Assembly: GCF_003955685.1 (NCBI RefSeq)
Contig: NZ_RXHJ01000002.1
Location: 234,715 to 298,714, forward strand
Direction of reading: 5' to 3'
DNA length: 64,000 bases
Origin: Corynebacterium hylobatis
Lineage (GTDB): Bacteria; Actinomycetota; Actinomycetes; Mycobacteriales; Mycobacteriaceae
Position 1 is the stretch's first letter. The number at the start of each line of letters is the position of its first letter. The notes beneath the pieces are model-generated. The model saw only the letters and a list, made by a program, of their open reading frames with translations. It had not been told where the DNA came from and did not search any database. Made by a program: the position numbers and the translations under genes. Shown piece after piece: positions 34,938 through 43,100 of the stretch.

Positions 34938-36026
34938 ATGGATCTGCCCGCCCCCACCTCGCTCACTGACCTGCGCACCGACGGTGCCCTCGCCCAGGCG
35001 GACATCGACGCCGCCTGGGCCCGGGAGATGGGGACATCGGGGGTGGAGTTCACCGGCGACATTGCCCGCGTGGGGGCGCGGGACCTGCCGGCCACCGAGG
35101 TCGCCCGGATCACCGACGGCCGGTGGGAGTGGAGCCGGCACCATGAGCTGGACATCCCGGAGCTGCATGCCCCGCAACCGGCTTCCGATGAGCTGCTCAG
35201 CGCGGCCCGCACCCTCCACGGCAACGTGCCTGTCCTGCTCGCCCCGTCCGCCGGGGCGACGCGGGTGCTGGCCCTGGGTTTCCGTTCTGAGCCCGGTCCG
35301 ATCCGCAGCGTGCTGACGCTGGGGTTGGCCGGACTCGACTCGCGTCTCGACGCCCGCCGGGCCCTGCTCTCCTACGCCGCCACCCGCGGCCTGGGGGTGC
35401 GCTCCAGTGCGACGAGCTTCGACTTCTCCGACGGCACGAAGGTCCTCTTCGACGGCGACCTGCCGGTGGTGGTCTCCGGCGGGATGGATCTGGCCGAGGT
35501 GCGTGCCGACGCCCACTTCTTCGCAGCCGAACACCAGCTCCTGTTCAACGGCACTCTCCCTGATCCGCGCATCAATCTCGACATCGCGCGGGGCCGGGCC
35601 CTGCTCAACGAGCAGGTGGAGGCCACGGCCCTCATCGTCGCCACCGTCACCGCCGACACGTGGACCTGGGCGTGGGCCGACCCGAACCTGCCACCCGGCC
35701 CGGCGGAGAATCTGCGGCGCTTCGGTATCGACAACGGCATCCTCGACATGGCCCGTCCCAGACTCTCCCTCGACCGGGCCCGGCTCCTTGGTCTGACGGA
35801 TGCGGTCAAGCCGGTCCTGGGCATGTGGACGCACGCCTTCGTGCCCCTGAATAAGGAGACCACGGGCGTCGTCCTGCTCGACGCCCCCGCCCTCCGCCTC
35901 CCCGGCCCGGACGCCCCGACCACCCCCGCCGCGGTGGCGGCGACCCTGCAGGCCCCGCTCGCCACCGATCTGGACCAGCAGCGGGCCCGGGCATCCTATG
36001 CCCGGCTACGGGGTGTGGACATCTAA
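34938..36026 (+). CDS. DUF6882-like protein, unknown function
   Basis: A 362-residue cytoplasmic protein with no signal peptide or membrane segment. Two similar modules can be seen. Each has an N-terminal D/ARLGARDL- or RGRALLNEQ-type helix followed by a Trp-rich strand: ITDGRWEWSRHHELDIPELHAP in the first half, TADTWTWAWADPNLPPGPAENLR in the second. The WTWAWADPNLP segment is the hallmark of DUF6882-type proteins as I remember them. Function unknown. TATCCT lies six bases before the ATG, so the transcript is likely leaderless. The 3' end overlaps the convergent DUF6194-like gene by four bases. Confidence 0.6.
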   Translation: MDLPAPTSLTDLRTDGALAQADIDAAWAREMGTSGVEFTGDIARVGARDLPATEVARITDGRWEWSRHHELDIPELHAPQPASDELLSAARTLHGNVPVLLAPSAGATRVLALGFRSEPGPIRSVLTLGLAGLDSRLDARRALLSYAATRGLGVRSSATSFDFSDGTKVLFDGDLPVVVSGGMDLAEVRADAHFFAAEHQLLFNGTLPDPRINLDIARGRALLNEQVEATALIVATVTADTWTWAWADPNLPPGPAENLRRFGIDNGILDMARPRLSLDRARLLGLTDAVKPVLGMWTHAFVPLNKETTGVVLLDAPALRLPGPDAPTTPAAVAATLQAPLATDLDQQRARASYARLRGVDI

Positions 36027-36481
36027 CGCCGTTCGACACGGGATTGGTCGGCCAGGTGGGCGTCGAGAAGCGCTGCCGTGGCCCGCGACAGGGTGTTGTC
36101 TCCTGGATTGACCACGGAAATCCAACCGTAGGCCCCGTAGAGCGGGTGGGGGAAGAATACGTCAGCGACGCCGAAGTCGACACCGGTCGAGTCGATGTCC
36201 TCGACGCCGAAACCCAGGATCTCCGCGAACTGGGCCCGTCCGACATGGATGTTCAACCGCCACCGGTCGGGAAGATCGAGGTGTGATCCGGTGTCGTCCG
36301 GATAATTGTCGGTGATGATCGTTGCGTAGGGCTGCCGGTTCGTCGGCAGCTCTCCGTCCGGGGCGTAGTAGAAGAAATGGTCTCCCCACGAGACCTCCGG
36401 GTGTTCACTGCCGGTCTGGGGTGCGAGTTCCATCACCCCGGGGAAGTTTCTGATTGTTTCAAGTACCTGTTCCATGGACAT
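36023..36481 (-). CDS. DUF6194-like protein, unknown function
   Basis: A 152-residue protein: SWGDHFFYYAPDG near residue 31, PYATIITDNYPDDTGSHLDLP, WRLNIHVGRAQFAEILG, and VFFPHPLYGAYGWISVVNPGDNT near the end. These match the pattern I recall for the DUF6194 family, small predicted globular proteins common in actinobacteria and sometimes compared with MmcQ/YjbR-like DNA-binding folds. TAAGCT six bases before ATG 36481 suggests a leaderless transcript. Confidence 0.7.
   Translation of the reverse strand: MSMEQVLETIRNFPGVMELAPQTGSEHPEVSWGDHFFYYAPDGELPTNRQPYATIITDNYPDDTGSHLDLPDRWRLNIHVGRAQFAEILGFGVEDIDSTGVDFGVADVFFPHPLYGAYGWISVVNPGDNTLSRATAALLDAHLADQSRVERR
36059..36071 (+). repeat. GGCGTCGANAAGC word, copy 5
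   Basis: Exact copy (N is G) inside the DUF6194-like gene; coding strand reads CTT CTC GAC GCC (Leu-Leu-Asp-Ala). Confidence 0.8.
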
Positions 36482-36499
36482 GGTTCAAGCTTAAAGTTG

Positions 36500-36714
36500 A
36501 AGTGCTTACGGAGGGTTGCCACCGTGAACGAATACTCACTCAGTGGCCTGGCGGCGCGATCGGGGAGATCCTCGTCCCCATCCGCCAGTTCGGTGATGTT
36601 AGTCAGGCAACCGATGTGCTCCGGAAACGACTCCAGTCGATCACTGTGCAGTCGGAGGCCCTGATCCGCGCCAGTGCAGACCTTCTCGACCTCATGCCAG
36701 CGCCGCCACCGTGA
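36500..36714 (+). pseudogene. possible remnant of a type I restriction specificity (hsdS) gene
   Basis: A short plus-strand frame without a good start encodes IGEILVPIRQFGDVSQATDVLRKRLQSITVQSEALIRASADLLDLMPA (read as segments). The order (hydrophobic strand ending in VPI, a Q, then a helix of heptad character) is like the end of an HsdS target-recognition domain and its conserved helical spacer. The stretch has visibly lower GC than its surroundings and no partner hsdM/hsdR. It may be a decayed fragment or chance; confidence is low. It overlaps the convergent DUF1648 gene at its 3' end. Confidence 0.25.
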
Positions 36715-37342
36715 CGAGCACGATCATCGGCCCGAGCAGCATCGCCAGGATCCCCCACGCTCCGGGGCGGGCGAAGTTGAGGGTGGTGTAGGAGCCGTTC
36801 TCCAGGGAGACCATCGTTTCCGGGTCATCGGCATTGAAGTAGAAACCCCAACGGGTGCGCTTTTCCTTCTCCTCCGGCGGATGCGCGGCATCGATGGTAC
36901 GGCTGACCAGGCGCATCCGCCAGGCCATCACAGCGGTGGCCAGGAGGATGCCGCCCAGCAGACCCCAGCTGACCACTGGCCCGTGGTGGCCGAGCAGACC
37001 GGCAGTCACCCCGGTCGCGATGAAGGCGGCCAGGACAAAGAGCCAGGCGGCGATCACGGGGCTCATCAACCGGGCAGACAGCTGCTGCCGTTCCCCTGCG
37101 TCCCGGGCGATGGCGTTATTGAGTCCGCTCACCCCCGCACCCACCACCAGCAGGATCATGGGCCCCATCCCGACCAGGCCCAACGCGGTGCCCAGTGACT
37201 TACGTGCCCAGCCGTCCGGTTGCCCGTCCAGCCCGAAGTGGGTCGGCATGGGATCCGGCACGAGGTGGAAGTTGAGTACCAGGTATCCCCAGCAGCCCAG
37301 CAGCACCGCGAGAATGCCGAGGTACCAGCCCCACACCTTCAC
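36692..37342 (-). CDS. membrane protein with DUF1648-like domain
   Basis: A 216-residue protein with about five transmembrane helices. The N-terminal helix and the following LVPDPMPTHFGLDGQPDGWARKS are the DUF1648 pattern (outside loop with HFG-x-DG-x-P-DGW). A later cytoplasmic segment, KEKRTRWGFYFNADDPETMVS, resembles the small DUF5808 module. DUF1648 proteins are often linked to peptidase or signalling systems in Firmicutes, but the role here is unknown. Its start ATG overlaps the stop of the upstream acyl-CoA hydrolase gene by four bases (ATGA), so the two form an operon. Confidence 0.75.
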   Translation of the reverse strand: MKVWGWYLGILAVLLGCWGYLVLNFHLVPDPMPTHFGLDGQPDGWARKSLGTALGLVGMGPMILLVVGAGVSGLNNAIARDAGERQQLSARLMSPVIAAWLFVLAAFIATGVTAGLLGHHGPVVSWGLLGGILLATAVMAWRMRLVSRTIDAAHPPEEKEKRTRWGFYFNADDPETMVSLENGSYTTLNFARPGAWGILAMLLGPMIVLVTVAALA

Positions 37343-38355
37343 TGCAGCACGGCGCGGTAGACGTTCGGGTCCGGGACGGGGCTGAACTGCGGATCACGGG
37401 TCTTGTCCACGAGCACGGCGCGCACGCCCTCCAGAAAATCGGGCTGGCGGCGGACGAGCTCACCGAGGCGTTCCTCGTTGTCCAGGCCGTGGCGCAGGTC
37501 AGGGGCGTCCCGGTTGGCGGCGTAGAGCTCGGCGGTGGCGAGAATCGCCGACGGGGAACCGCCCGCCATGAGCACGCGGACGGCGGTGACGAAGTCCTGG
37601 TCGGCGTGGGTGGCCAGGGCGGCGTCGATATCCGCCCAGGTCACATTGGAGAAGACCTCCTCGATGCTCTCCCGCCACTCGGCGAGGCGGGACTCCTCCG
37701 CCACCACGGTCGCGTGGGTGGTCAGCGCCTCCTCGACCCCGAGGTCAACGACATCCCCGGTGAAGGCCGCCGCGTCGGCGACCATGTGGGTGGCCAGGCC
37801 GCAGTAGAGCATGTCGGCGGCGGTGAGCCGGTAACCGGTCAGGCCGATGAAGGCGCCGAGGGCGGGCGAGGAGCCCGGCCAGCGCTGGGAGGCCCAGGAG
37901 ATGCCGACGTCGGTGATGTAACCGATGGCCATCTCCGGCATGGAGGCCCACGCCTGCCCCGTGACCACGCGGTGGGAGCCGTGGGCGGACACGCCCAGCC
38001 CGCCACCCATGGTGATGCCGTCAAGTACCGCGATATAGGGCTTGGGGTAGCCGGCGATGAGGTGGTTCATCGCGTACTCGTCCGAGAAGAACCGGTCGGC
38101 CCGTTCCTCCTGCCCGGCGAGGATCTCCTCACGGACGTGGCGGACATCGCCACCGGCGCAGAAGGCCTTCGGGGAGGTCGAGGTGATGAGCACCTGGGCG
38201 ACGGATTCATCGTCCCGCCACTCCTCCAGGGCGCGGGTGATGATCTCCACCATCTCCGGGTTGAGGCTGTTGAGCGCCCTGGGACGGTTGAGTTCCAGAA
38301 CGCCGGTATGGTGGCGGACGGAGACGAGCACGGGCGTTTCAGTCTGTGTGGTCAT
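37339..38355 (-). CDS. 3-hydroxyisobutyryl-CoA hydrolase/enoyl-CoA hydratase-like protein
   Basis: A 338-residue crotonase-fold enzyme. ALNSLNPEMVEII, SPKAFCAGGDVRHV (oxyanion hole, near residue 65) and DGITMGGGLGVSAHGSHRVVT (second oxyanion loop) are followed by MPEMAIGYITDVGISW, where the Glu and Asp are the HIBCH catalytic pair; the longer C-terminal region also fits HIBCH, which acts in valine breakdown. Enoyl-CoA hydratases are shorter by about 80 residues. Start: ATG 38355, with TAGGCT six bases upstream (leaderless). The DUF1648 gene is coupled downstream. Confidence 0.82.
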   Translation of the reverse strand: MTTQTETPVLVSVRHHTGVLELNRPRALNSLNPEMVEIITRALEEWRDDESVAQVLITSTSPKAFCAGGDVRHVREEILAGQEERADRFFSDEYAMNHLIAGYPKPYIAVLDGITMGGGLGVSAHGSHRVVTGQAWASMPEMAIGYITDVGISWASQRWPGSSPALGAFIGLTGYRLTAADMLYCGLATHMVADAAAFTGDVVDLGVEEALTTHATVVAEESRLAEWRESIEEVFSNVTWADIDAALATHADQDFVTAVRVLMAGGSPSAILATAELYAANRDAPDLRHGLDNEERLGELVRRQPDFLEGVRAVLVDKTRDPQFSPVPDPNVYRAVLQ

Positions 38356-38388
38356 GTGCACAGCCTACCGACGGGAAGGTCATATTTT

Positions 38389-39180
38389 ATGGAGTTCCGC
38401 CTCATCGCCCTCGACATGGACGGCACGCTGCTCGACCCCGAGGGCCGCATCCCCGACACCTTCTGGGAGGTCCTCACCGAGGCCCGCTCCCGCGGCATCG
38501 CCGTCGCACCGGCCTCCGGCCGCCAGCTGGCCACACTGCGTTCGATGTTCCCCGGCGAACACGACCCGGGAACCTTCATCGCCGAGAACGGCACCTGCGT
38601 ATTCCATGAGGGCGGCATCGTGTCCACCACCCTGCTGAACCCCACCATCGTCCGCTCCGTCATCGCCGCCTGCGGCGAGGAGGAACTCGACCTGGTGGTG
38701 TGCACCCCCGACGTGGCCTACCACCTGCCCACCGTCAGCGAGACGACCCGGACCGAGCTGCAGAAGTACTACGTGTCCCGGGAGCAGGTGCCGGATCTGC
38801 TGGATGTCGCCGACGCCGACGTGATCAAGCTGGCGATCTTCACCAGCCACGACGCCGAGGAATACGCCTACCCGCCGCTGCGCCGGGCCGCCCCCGACGC
38901 CAACGTCGTGGTCTCCGGTGCGCACTGGGTCGACATCATGTCAGCTGAGGCCGGCAAGGGCCGGGCGCTGACTGCGCTGGCGGAGGAACTGGGCGTGGAG
39001 AAGCACGAGATCCTCGCCTTCGGCGACTACCTCAACGATCTGGAGCTGCTGCAGGCCGCCGGCACGGCCTACGCGATGGAGAACGCCCACCCGGAGATCC
39101 GGGCCATCGCACACCACATCGCCCCACCCAACACGGAGGCCGGTGTGGTAACCGTGCTTCGGGGGATGCTGGGCATGTGA
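38389..39180 (+). CDS. HAD-superfamily phosphatase, Cof type
   Basis: A 263-residue HAD hydrolase. Motif I is LIALDMDGTLLD (nucleophile Asp9, acid Asp11), motif II is PASGRQ, and motifs III/IV are SAEAGKGRALTALAEELGV with FGDYLNDLELLQAAGTAYAMENA. The C2B-type cap and the 260-280 length are those of Cof/YbjI/YidA sugar- or cofactor-phosphate phosphatases. The substrate cannot be assigned. Start is ATG 38389 with GGGAAGG nine bases before it. Confidence 0.88.
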   Translation: MEFRLIALDMDGTLLDPEGRIPDTFWEVLTEARSRGIAVAPASGRQLATLRSMFPGEHDPGTFIAENGTCVFHEGGIVSTTLLNPTIVRSVIAACGEEELDLVVCTPDVAYHLPTVSETTRTELQKYYVSREQVPDLLDVADADVIKLAIFTSHDAEEYAYPPLRRAAPDANVVVSGAHWVDIMSAEAGKGRALTALAEELGVEKHEILAFGDYLNDLELLQAAGTAYAMENAHPEIRAIAHHIAPPNTEAGVVTVLRGMLGM

Positions 39181-39187
39181 GCCGGTG

Positions 39188-40048
39188 CTACCGCTTCTTC
39201 TTCGCCTTCTTCTCCACGAGCCGGGAGGCCACGTCGGGGACATAGTGGAACTCGGCACGCGGCGGGCGCGCATAGCCGTTGTCCGAGGTCGGGCGCTGCG
39301 GGATCTCCGGCAGCGGCCGGTCGATCCTCTCGTAGGGGATCGTCGACAGCAGATGGCTGATGACATTGATGCGTGAGCGCTTCTTGTCCTCGCTCTCCAC
39401 CGTGTACCAGGGGGCGGAGGGGATGTCGGTGTGGATGAACATCTCGTCCTTCGCCCGCGAGTAGTCCTCCCAGCGGGTGATCGACTGCAGATCCATCGGT
39501 GAGAGCTTCCAGCGGCGCAGCGGGTCCTCCAGGCGCGACTGGAAACGCGCCACCTGCTCCTCGTCGGAGACCGAGAACCAGTACTTGCGCAGCAGGATCC
39601 CGTCCTCCACCAGGAGACGCTCGAAGATGGGGGCCTGGTGCAGGAAACGGCGGTACTCCTGCGAGGTGCAGAAGCCCATCACCCGTTCCACACCCGCCCG
39701 GTTGTACCAGGAACGGTCGAAGATGACGATCTCACCGGCGGTGGGCAGCTTCTCCACATAGCGCTGGAAGTACCACTGCCCCTGCTCCCGGGAGTTCGGG
39801 GCGGGCAGGGCCTCGATGCGCGCGCTGCGCGGATTGAGGTACTGGGTGATCCGCTTGATCGCGGAGCCCTTGCCGGCGGCGTCACGGCCCTCCATGATGA
39901 TGACGACACGGGCACCGGTCTCGACCACCCACTGCTGCATGTCCACCAGTTCGGCCTGCAGACGTTTGAGTTCCTTCTCGTAGGCCTTCTTGTTCAGCTT
40001 CCCTGGTGGCTTGCGGCGGTCAGTGATGTCGGTGTCCTTGTTGCCCAT
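39188..40048 (-). CDS. ppk2: polyphosphate kinase 2
   Basis: A 286-residue PPK2, which transfers phosphate between polyphosphate and nucleotides. The P-loop is IIMEGRDAAGKGSAIKRI (about 47-64), followed by FQRYVEKLPTAGEIVIFDRSWYNRAGVERVMGFC, where FDRSWYNRAGVE is the Walker B/lid signature, and WKLSPMDLQSITRWEDYSRAKDEMF. It is a one-domain protein as in C. glutamicum PPK2A/PPK2B. The tail is Lys-rich (EKKAKKKR). Start ATG 40048; TACTCT seven bases upstream suggests a leaderless mRNA. A frame extension further upstream is antisense noise. Confidence 0.92.
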   Translation of the reverse strand: MGNKDTDITDRRKPPGKLNKKAYEKELKRLQAELVDMQQWVVETGARVVIIMEGRDAAGKGSAIKRITQYLNPRSARIEALPAPNSREQGQWYFQRYVEKLPTAGEIVIFDRSWYNRAGVERVMGFCTSQEYRRFLHQAPIFERLLVEDGILLRKYWFSVSDEEQVARFQSRLEDPLRRWKLSPMDLQSITRWEDYSRAKDEMFIHTDIPSAPWYTVESEDKKRSRINVISHLLSTIPYERIDRPLPEIPQRPTSDNGYARPPRAEFHYVPDVASRLVEKKAKKKR

Positions 40049-40064
40049 GGTTCCGAGAGTACCG

Positions 40065-40388
40065 TCAGCCGACCTGGAATTCGGCCATGCGGTCCCAGTC
40101 GGTCTTGCCCTCGATGAGGGTGTTGATGATCTGCGGGGTCTCACTCAGGATCTCCGGGAACATCTCCCCGGCCTTCCTGAAGTGCTCCGACTGCACGTGC
40201 GCCTCGGCGCCGTCATCGTGGAAGGCCTCGATGAGGATGTACTCGGCCGGGTCATCGGTGTTGCGGGACCAGTCGAAGAAGATGCAGCCGGGCTCCGCGC
40301 GGGTGGCGGCAGTGAACTCCTCGACCAGCTCGCGGAAATTCTCGACATACTCGGGAAGCGGACGGAATCGGACATTGATCAGGATCAT
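40065..40388 (-). CDS. antibiotic biosynthesis monooxygenase (ABM)-domain protein
   Basis: A 107-residue dimeric alpha/beta-barrel protein: ILINVRFRPLPEYVENFRELVEEFTAATRAEPGCIFFDWSRNTDDPAEYILIEAFHDDGAEAHVQSEHF (read in pieces) is the ABM/YgiN pattern, where a strand-helix unit is followed by EPGC and a second strand ending E-x-F/W-x-D. YgiN-like members oxidise quinols; others degrade haem or act on polyketides. I prefer ATG 40388 because TATCAT lies seven bases upstream; an ATG at 40397 would sit inside that hexamer. Confidence 0.75.
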   Translation of the reverse strand: MILINVRFRPLPEYVENFRELVEEFTAATRAEPGCIFFDWSRNTDDPAEYILIEAFHDDGAEAHVQSEHFRKAGEMFPEILSETPQIINTLIEGKTDWDRMAEFQVG

Positions 40389-40438
40389 GCGGACCATGAT
40401 AGGTGTCCGGCGTGAGAAACGCTCTGCCGTGGTGTTCG

Positions 40439-40750
40439 ATGGACAGGAAAGACAGTCCCTTCCTCAAGGAGATTCCGGTGGCCACCTTCCTGCGCCTGTT
40501 CCTGAAGCCCTACAACGTGGTCGGCCCGAAGGGAATCGACTACAAGGCCTTCCACATCGACCCCGGTATGACCACCGAGAAGGTGGAGCAGATGATCGCC
40601 GACGCCGCGTGGGACGAGGAGATCGTCCTGCGCGTGGTGCTGCGGGACCTGCCCTTCCCCGTCCCCTTCGGTTTCCGGAAATGTGACTGGTCCGGCTGGA
40701 TGGTGCACCCGCTCCCCGATCCCGATCTCAGCGGCGGCATCTCCGGCTAG
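40439..40750 (+). CDS. small protein of unknown function
   Basis: About 103 residues. It begins MDRKDSPFLKEIPVATFLRLFLKPYNVVGPKGIDYKAF in segments, with one amphipathic stretch but no clear membrane helix, continues EKVEQMIADAAWDEEIVLRVVLRDLPFPVPFGFRKCDWSGWMV and ends DPDLSGGISG. I do not recognise a family. The start is uncertain: ATG 40439, or an earlier in-frame GTG at 40403. Its stop codon TAG is part of the TAGGCT hexamer that serves as the apparent -10 of the next gene. Confidence 0.5.
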   Translation: MDRKDSPFLKEIPVATFLRLFLKPYNVVGPKGIDYKAFHIDPGMTTEKVEQMIADAAWDEEIVLRVVLRDLPFPVPFGFRKCDWSGWMVHPLPDPDLSGGISG

Positions 40751-40759
40751 GCTGTGACC

Positions 40760-41221
40760 ATGGCCACGTACGAGCCCCTGGATTTCGATGTCAGCCACTG
40801 GTTCAACTCCGGGCCGCTGAGCCCGGAGGACCTGCGGGGGAAGGTCGTGCTCATCGAGTTCTTCCAGATGCTGTGCCCGGGCTGCGTCAACCACGGCATC
40901 CCCCAGGCCCAGCGCGTGCACCGCATGGTCAAGGGCGATCAGGTCGCGGTGATCGGCATCCACAGCGTCTTCGAGCACCATGAGGTCATGACCCCCGAAG
41001 CGCTCGAAGTCTTCCTCTCCGAGTTCGGGGTGAGCTTCCCGGTGGCCGTCGACAGGCCCGGCGCTGGGGTCCTGCCGGCGACGATGCGTCGTTGGCGGTT
41101 GGAGGGCACCCCCACCACCATGCTCGTGGACCGGCAGGGCCGGGTACGCCAGACGTGGCTCGGTCAGATTGATGACCTGGCGCTCGGCATCTGGCTGGGC
41201 ACGCTGCTGGCGGAGGACTAA
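40760..41221 (+). CDS. thioredoxin-like redoxin (TlpA/AhpC-TSA type)
   Basis: A 153-residue thioredoxin-fold protein with no signal peptide, so cytoplasmic. GKVVLIEFFQMLCPGCVNHGIPQAQRV carries the CxxC site as CPGC (near residue 41), and LEGTPTTMLVDRQGRVRQTWLGQ has the cis-Pro region (GTPT). CPGC is an unusual dithiol dipeptide, different from thioredoxin (CGPC). It probably reduces or peroxidises a specific partner, which is unknown. TAGGCT lies exactly six bases before ATG 40760, giving a leaderless start; an in-frame GTG at 40754 is less likely. Its 3' end overlaps the convergent ABC-F gene by four bases. Confidence 0.75.
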   Translation: MATYEPLDFDVSHWFNSGPLSPEDLRGKVVLIEFFQMLCPGCVNHGIPQAQRVHRMVKGDQVAVIGIHSVFEHHEVMTPEALEVFLSEFGVSFPVAVDRPGAGVLPATMRRWRLEGTPTTMLVDRQGRVRQTWLGQIDDLALGIWLGTLLAED

Positions 41222-43026
41222 CCCTCCAGCTGCTCCCCAACCTCGAGCCACTCCATCTCGAGTTCCTCGTATTCGGTGCGGGCCTCGTTGAGGGCGGCGT
41301 TGGCGTCGGAGATCTTGCCGTAGTCGGGGTCATCCGAGGCGGAGAGCACGGCCATCTCCTGCTCGAAGGTGGCTATGCGGTCGTCGATACGCGACATCTT
41401 GCGTTCCAGGGCGTTGAGCTGCTTCTTCAGCTCACGCTCCTCCTGGGAGCTCAGTCCGGACTGCTTCTCGACAGCCGGGCGGTCCTTCTCCCCCAGGTCG
41501 AGCGGGGCAGAGCCCTCCGCCTCCGCCATCTGGCCGCGGATCTCGAGGTACTGCTCGATACCGCGCGGCAGGTTGGTGAGATTCCCGTCGCCGAACAGTG
41601 CCCAGGTGGTGTCCGTGACGCGTTCGATGAGGTAACGGTCGTGGGAGATGACCACGAGGGTGCCCGGCCAGGAATCAAGGAGGGACTCCAGTTCCTGGAG
41701 GGTGTCGATGTCGAGGTCGTTGGTGGGCTCGTCGAGGAGCAGTACGTTCGGCTCCGCCATGAGCACGCGCGTCAGCTGCAGGCGGCGGCGTTCACCACCG
41801 GAGAGGTCCCCCACTGGGGTGCGCTGGCGTTTCGGGGAGAAACCCAGGCGCTCGGCGAGCTGGGAGGCGGACATCTCCTTCTTGCCCAGCTGCACGTAGG
41901 TGGCGACGTCCTCGACTGCGTCAAGAAGCGTGCGCCTGGGGTCGAGGTCATCGAGTTCCTGGCGCAACCAACCGAGGCGGACCGTCTGCCCCTCGATGCG
42001 TTTGCCGGAGGCCAGCGGGTGCTCGCCGGCGAGGGTACGCAGGAGCGTGGTCTTGCCGGAGCCGTTGACACCGACGAGGCCGATGCGCTCGCCGGGGGCC
42101 AGGCGCCAGGTGAGGTGGTCGACGAGCATCCGCCCGTCCAGGGTCTCGACGCGGGCGTCCTCAAGCTCGATGACGACCTTGCCCTGCCGCTGCCGGGAGA
42201 AGGCCATGAGCTCGACGGAGTCACGCGGTGCCGGCACGTCGGCGATGAGCGTTTCGGCGGCCTCGACGCGGTAACGGGGCTTCGAGGTGCGCGCAGGTGC
42301 GCCACGCCGCAGCCAGGCGAGTTCCTTGCGCGCGAGGTTCTGGCGCCGCTGCTCGATGGCGTCAGCCTGCCGGGCGCGCTCCGCCCGGGCGAAGACCCAG
42401 TCGTTGTAGCCGCCTTCGTAGATGTCGACGCGGCCGTCGTGCACCTCCCACGTCATGGTGGCGATGGTGTCCAGGAACCAGCGGTCGTGGGTGACTACGA
42501 CGATGGCCATGCGCCGGGAGATCAGGTGCTCCGCCAACCACTGCACGCCCTCGACGTCGAGATGGTTGGTCGGTTCGTCGAGGACCACCAGGTCAAGGTC
42601 ACGGACCAGGGCCGCAGCGAGGTTGACGCGGCGCCGTTCGCCACCGGAGAGACCGCCGACCTTCGTGTCCAGGCCCAGCTCGGCCACGCCGAGACCACCG
42701 AGGACCTCACGCACGAGCGCGTTGGAGGCCCACTCGAAGGTCTGCAGGCCCAGCGGGGCGAGAACGACGTCGGCGACGGTGTCCTCATCGTCGAGGTCCG
42801 CGCGCTGGGTGACCACCGCCATGCGCAGGTTGGAGGTGTGGGACACCCGGCCGGAGTCGGGCTCCTCGATGCCGGTGAGGACCTCCAGAAGGGTGGTCTT
42901 GCCGCCGCCGTTGAGTCCGACGACGCCGATGCGGTCGCCGGTCTGCACGCCGAGGCTCACGCCGTCGAGGAGGGTCTTGAGCCCCCAGGTCTTGGAGACA
43001 TTCTCGAGATTAATCAGATTCGCCAT
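41218..43026 (-). CDS. ABC-F family ATPase (Uup-like)
   Basis: A 602-residue cytoplasmic protein with two ABC domains and no membrane part. Domain 1 has Walker A GLNGGGKTT (near 38), signature LSGGERRRVNL and Walker B LVVLDEPTNHLD. A linker of about 70 residues follows (ARQADAIEQRRQNLARKELAWLRRGAPARTSK region), then domain 2 with GVNGSGKTT, LSGGERRRLQL and VLLLDEPTNDLD. The C-terminus is a coiled coil (ELKKQLNALERKMSRIDDRIATFEQEM), the Uup-type DNA- or ribosome-binding tail. ABC-F proteins act on ribosomes (translation quality or resistance). The gene sits downstream of ispE in the conserved rsmA-ispE-ABC block. Confidence 0.9.
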   Translation of the reverse strand: MANLINLENVSKTWGLKTLLDGVSLGVQTGDRIGVVGLNGGGKTTLLEVLTGIEEPDSGRVSHTSNLRMAVVTQRADLDDEDTVADVVLAPLGLQTFEWASNALVREVLGGLGVAELGLDTKVGGLSGGERRRVNLAAALVRDLDLVVLDEPTNHLDVEGVQWLAEHLISRRMAIVVVTHDRWFLDTIATMTWEVHDGRVDIYEGGYNDWVFARAERARQADAIEQRRQNLARKELAWLRRGAPARTSKPRYRVEAAETLIADVPAPRDSVELMAFSRQRQGKVVIELEDARVETLDGRMLVDHLTWRLAPGERIGLVGVNGSGKTTLLRTLAGEHPLASGKRIEGQTVRLGWLRQELDDLDPRRTLLDAVEDVATYVQLGKKEMSASQLAERLGFSPKRQRTPVGDLSGGERRRLQLTRVLMAEPNVLLLDEPTNDLDIDTLQELESLLDSWPGTLVVISHDRYLIERVTDTTWALFGDGNLTNLPRGIEQYLEIRGQMAEAEGSAPLDLGEKDRPAVEKQSGLSSQEERELKKQLNALERKMSRIDDRIATFEQEMAVLSASDDPDYGKISDANAALNEARTEYEELEMEWLEVGEQLEG

Positions 43027-43100
43027 ATCAACTGCATATTCTATGCTGCTGCGGCCCTCCGGCGGGAAAACTCATGTCGGGGGTGCATGCCACGGCGTAC

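Noticed and set aside
32631..35834. 1067-codon open frame on the minus strand opposite aceB
   Set aside because: It is the antisense of malate synthase and the next gene. Its composition (Val, Gly, Asp, Leu repeats) is what the complement of GC-rich coding sequence gives, and the plus-strand protein is unmistakable.
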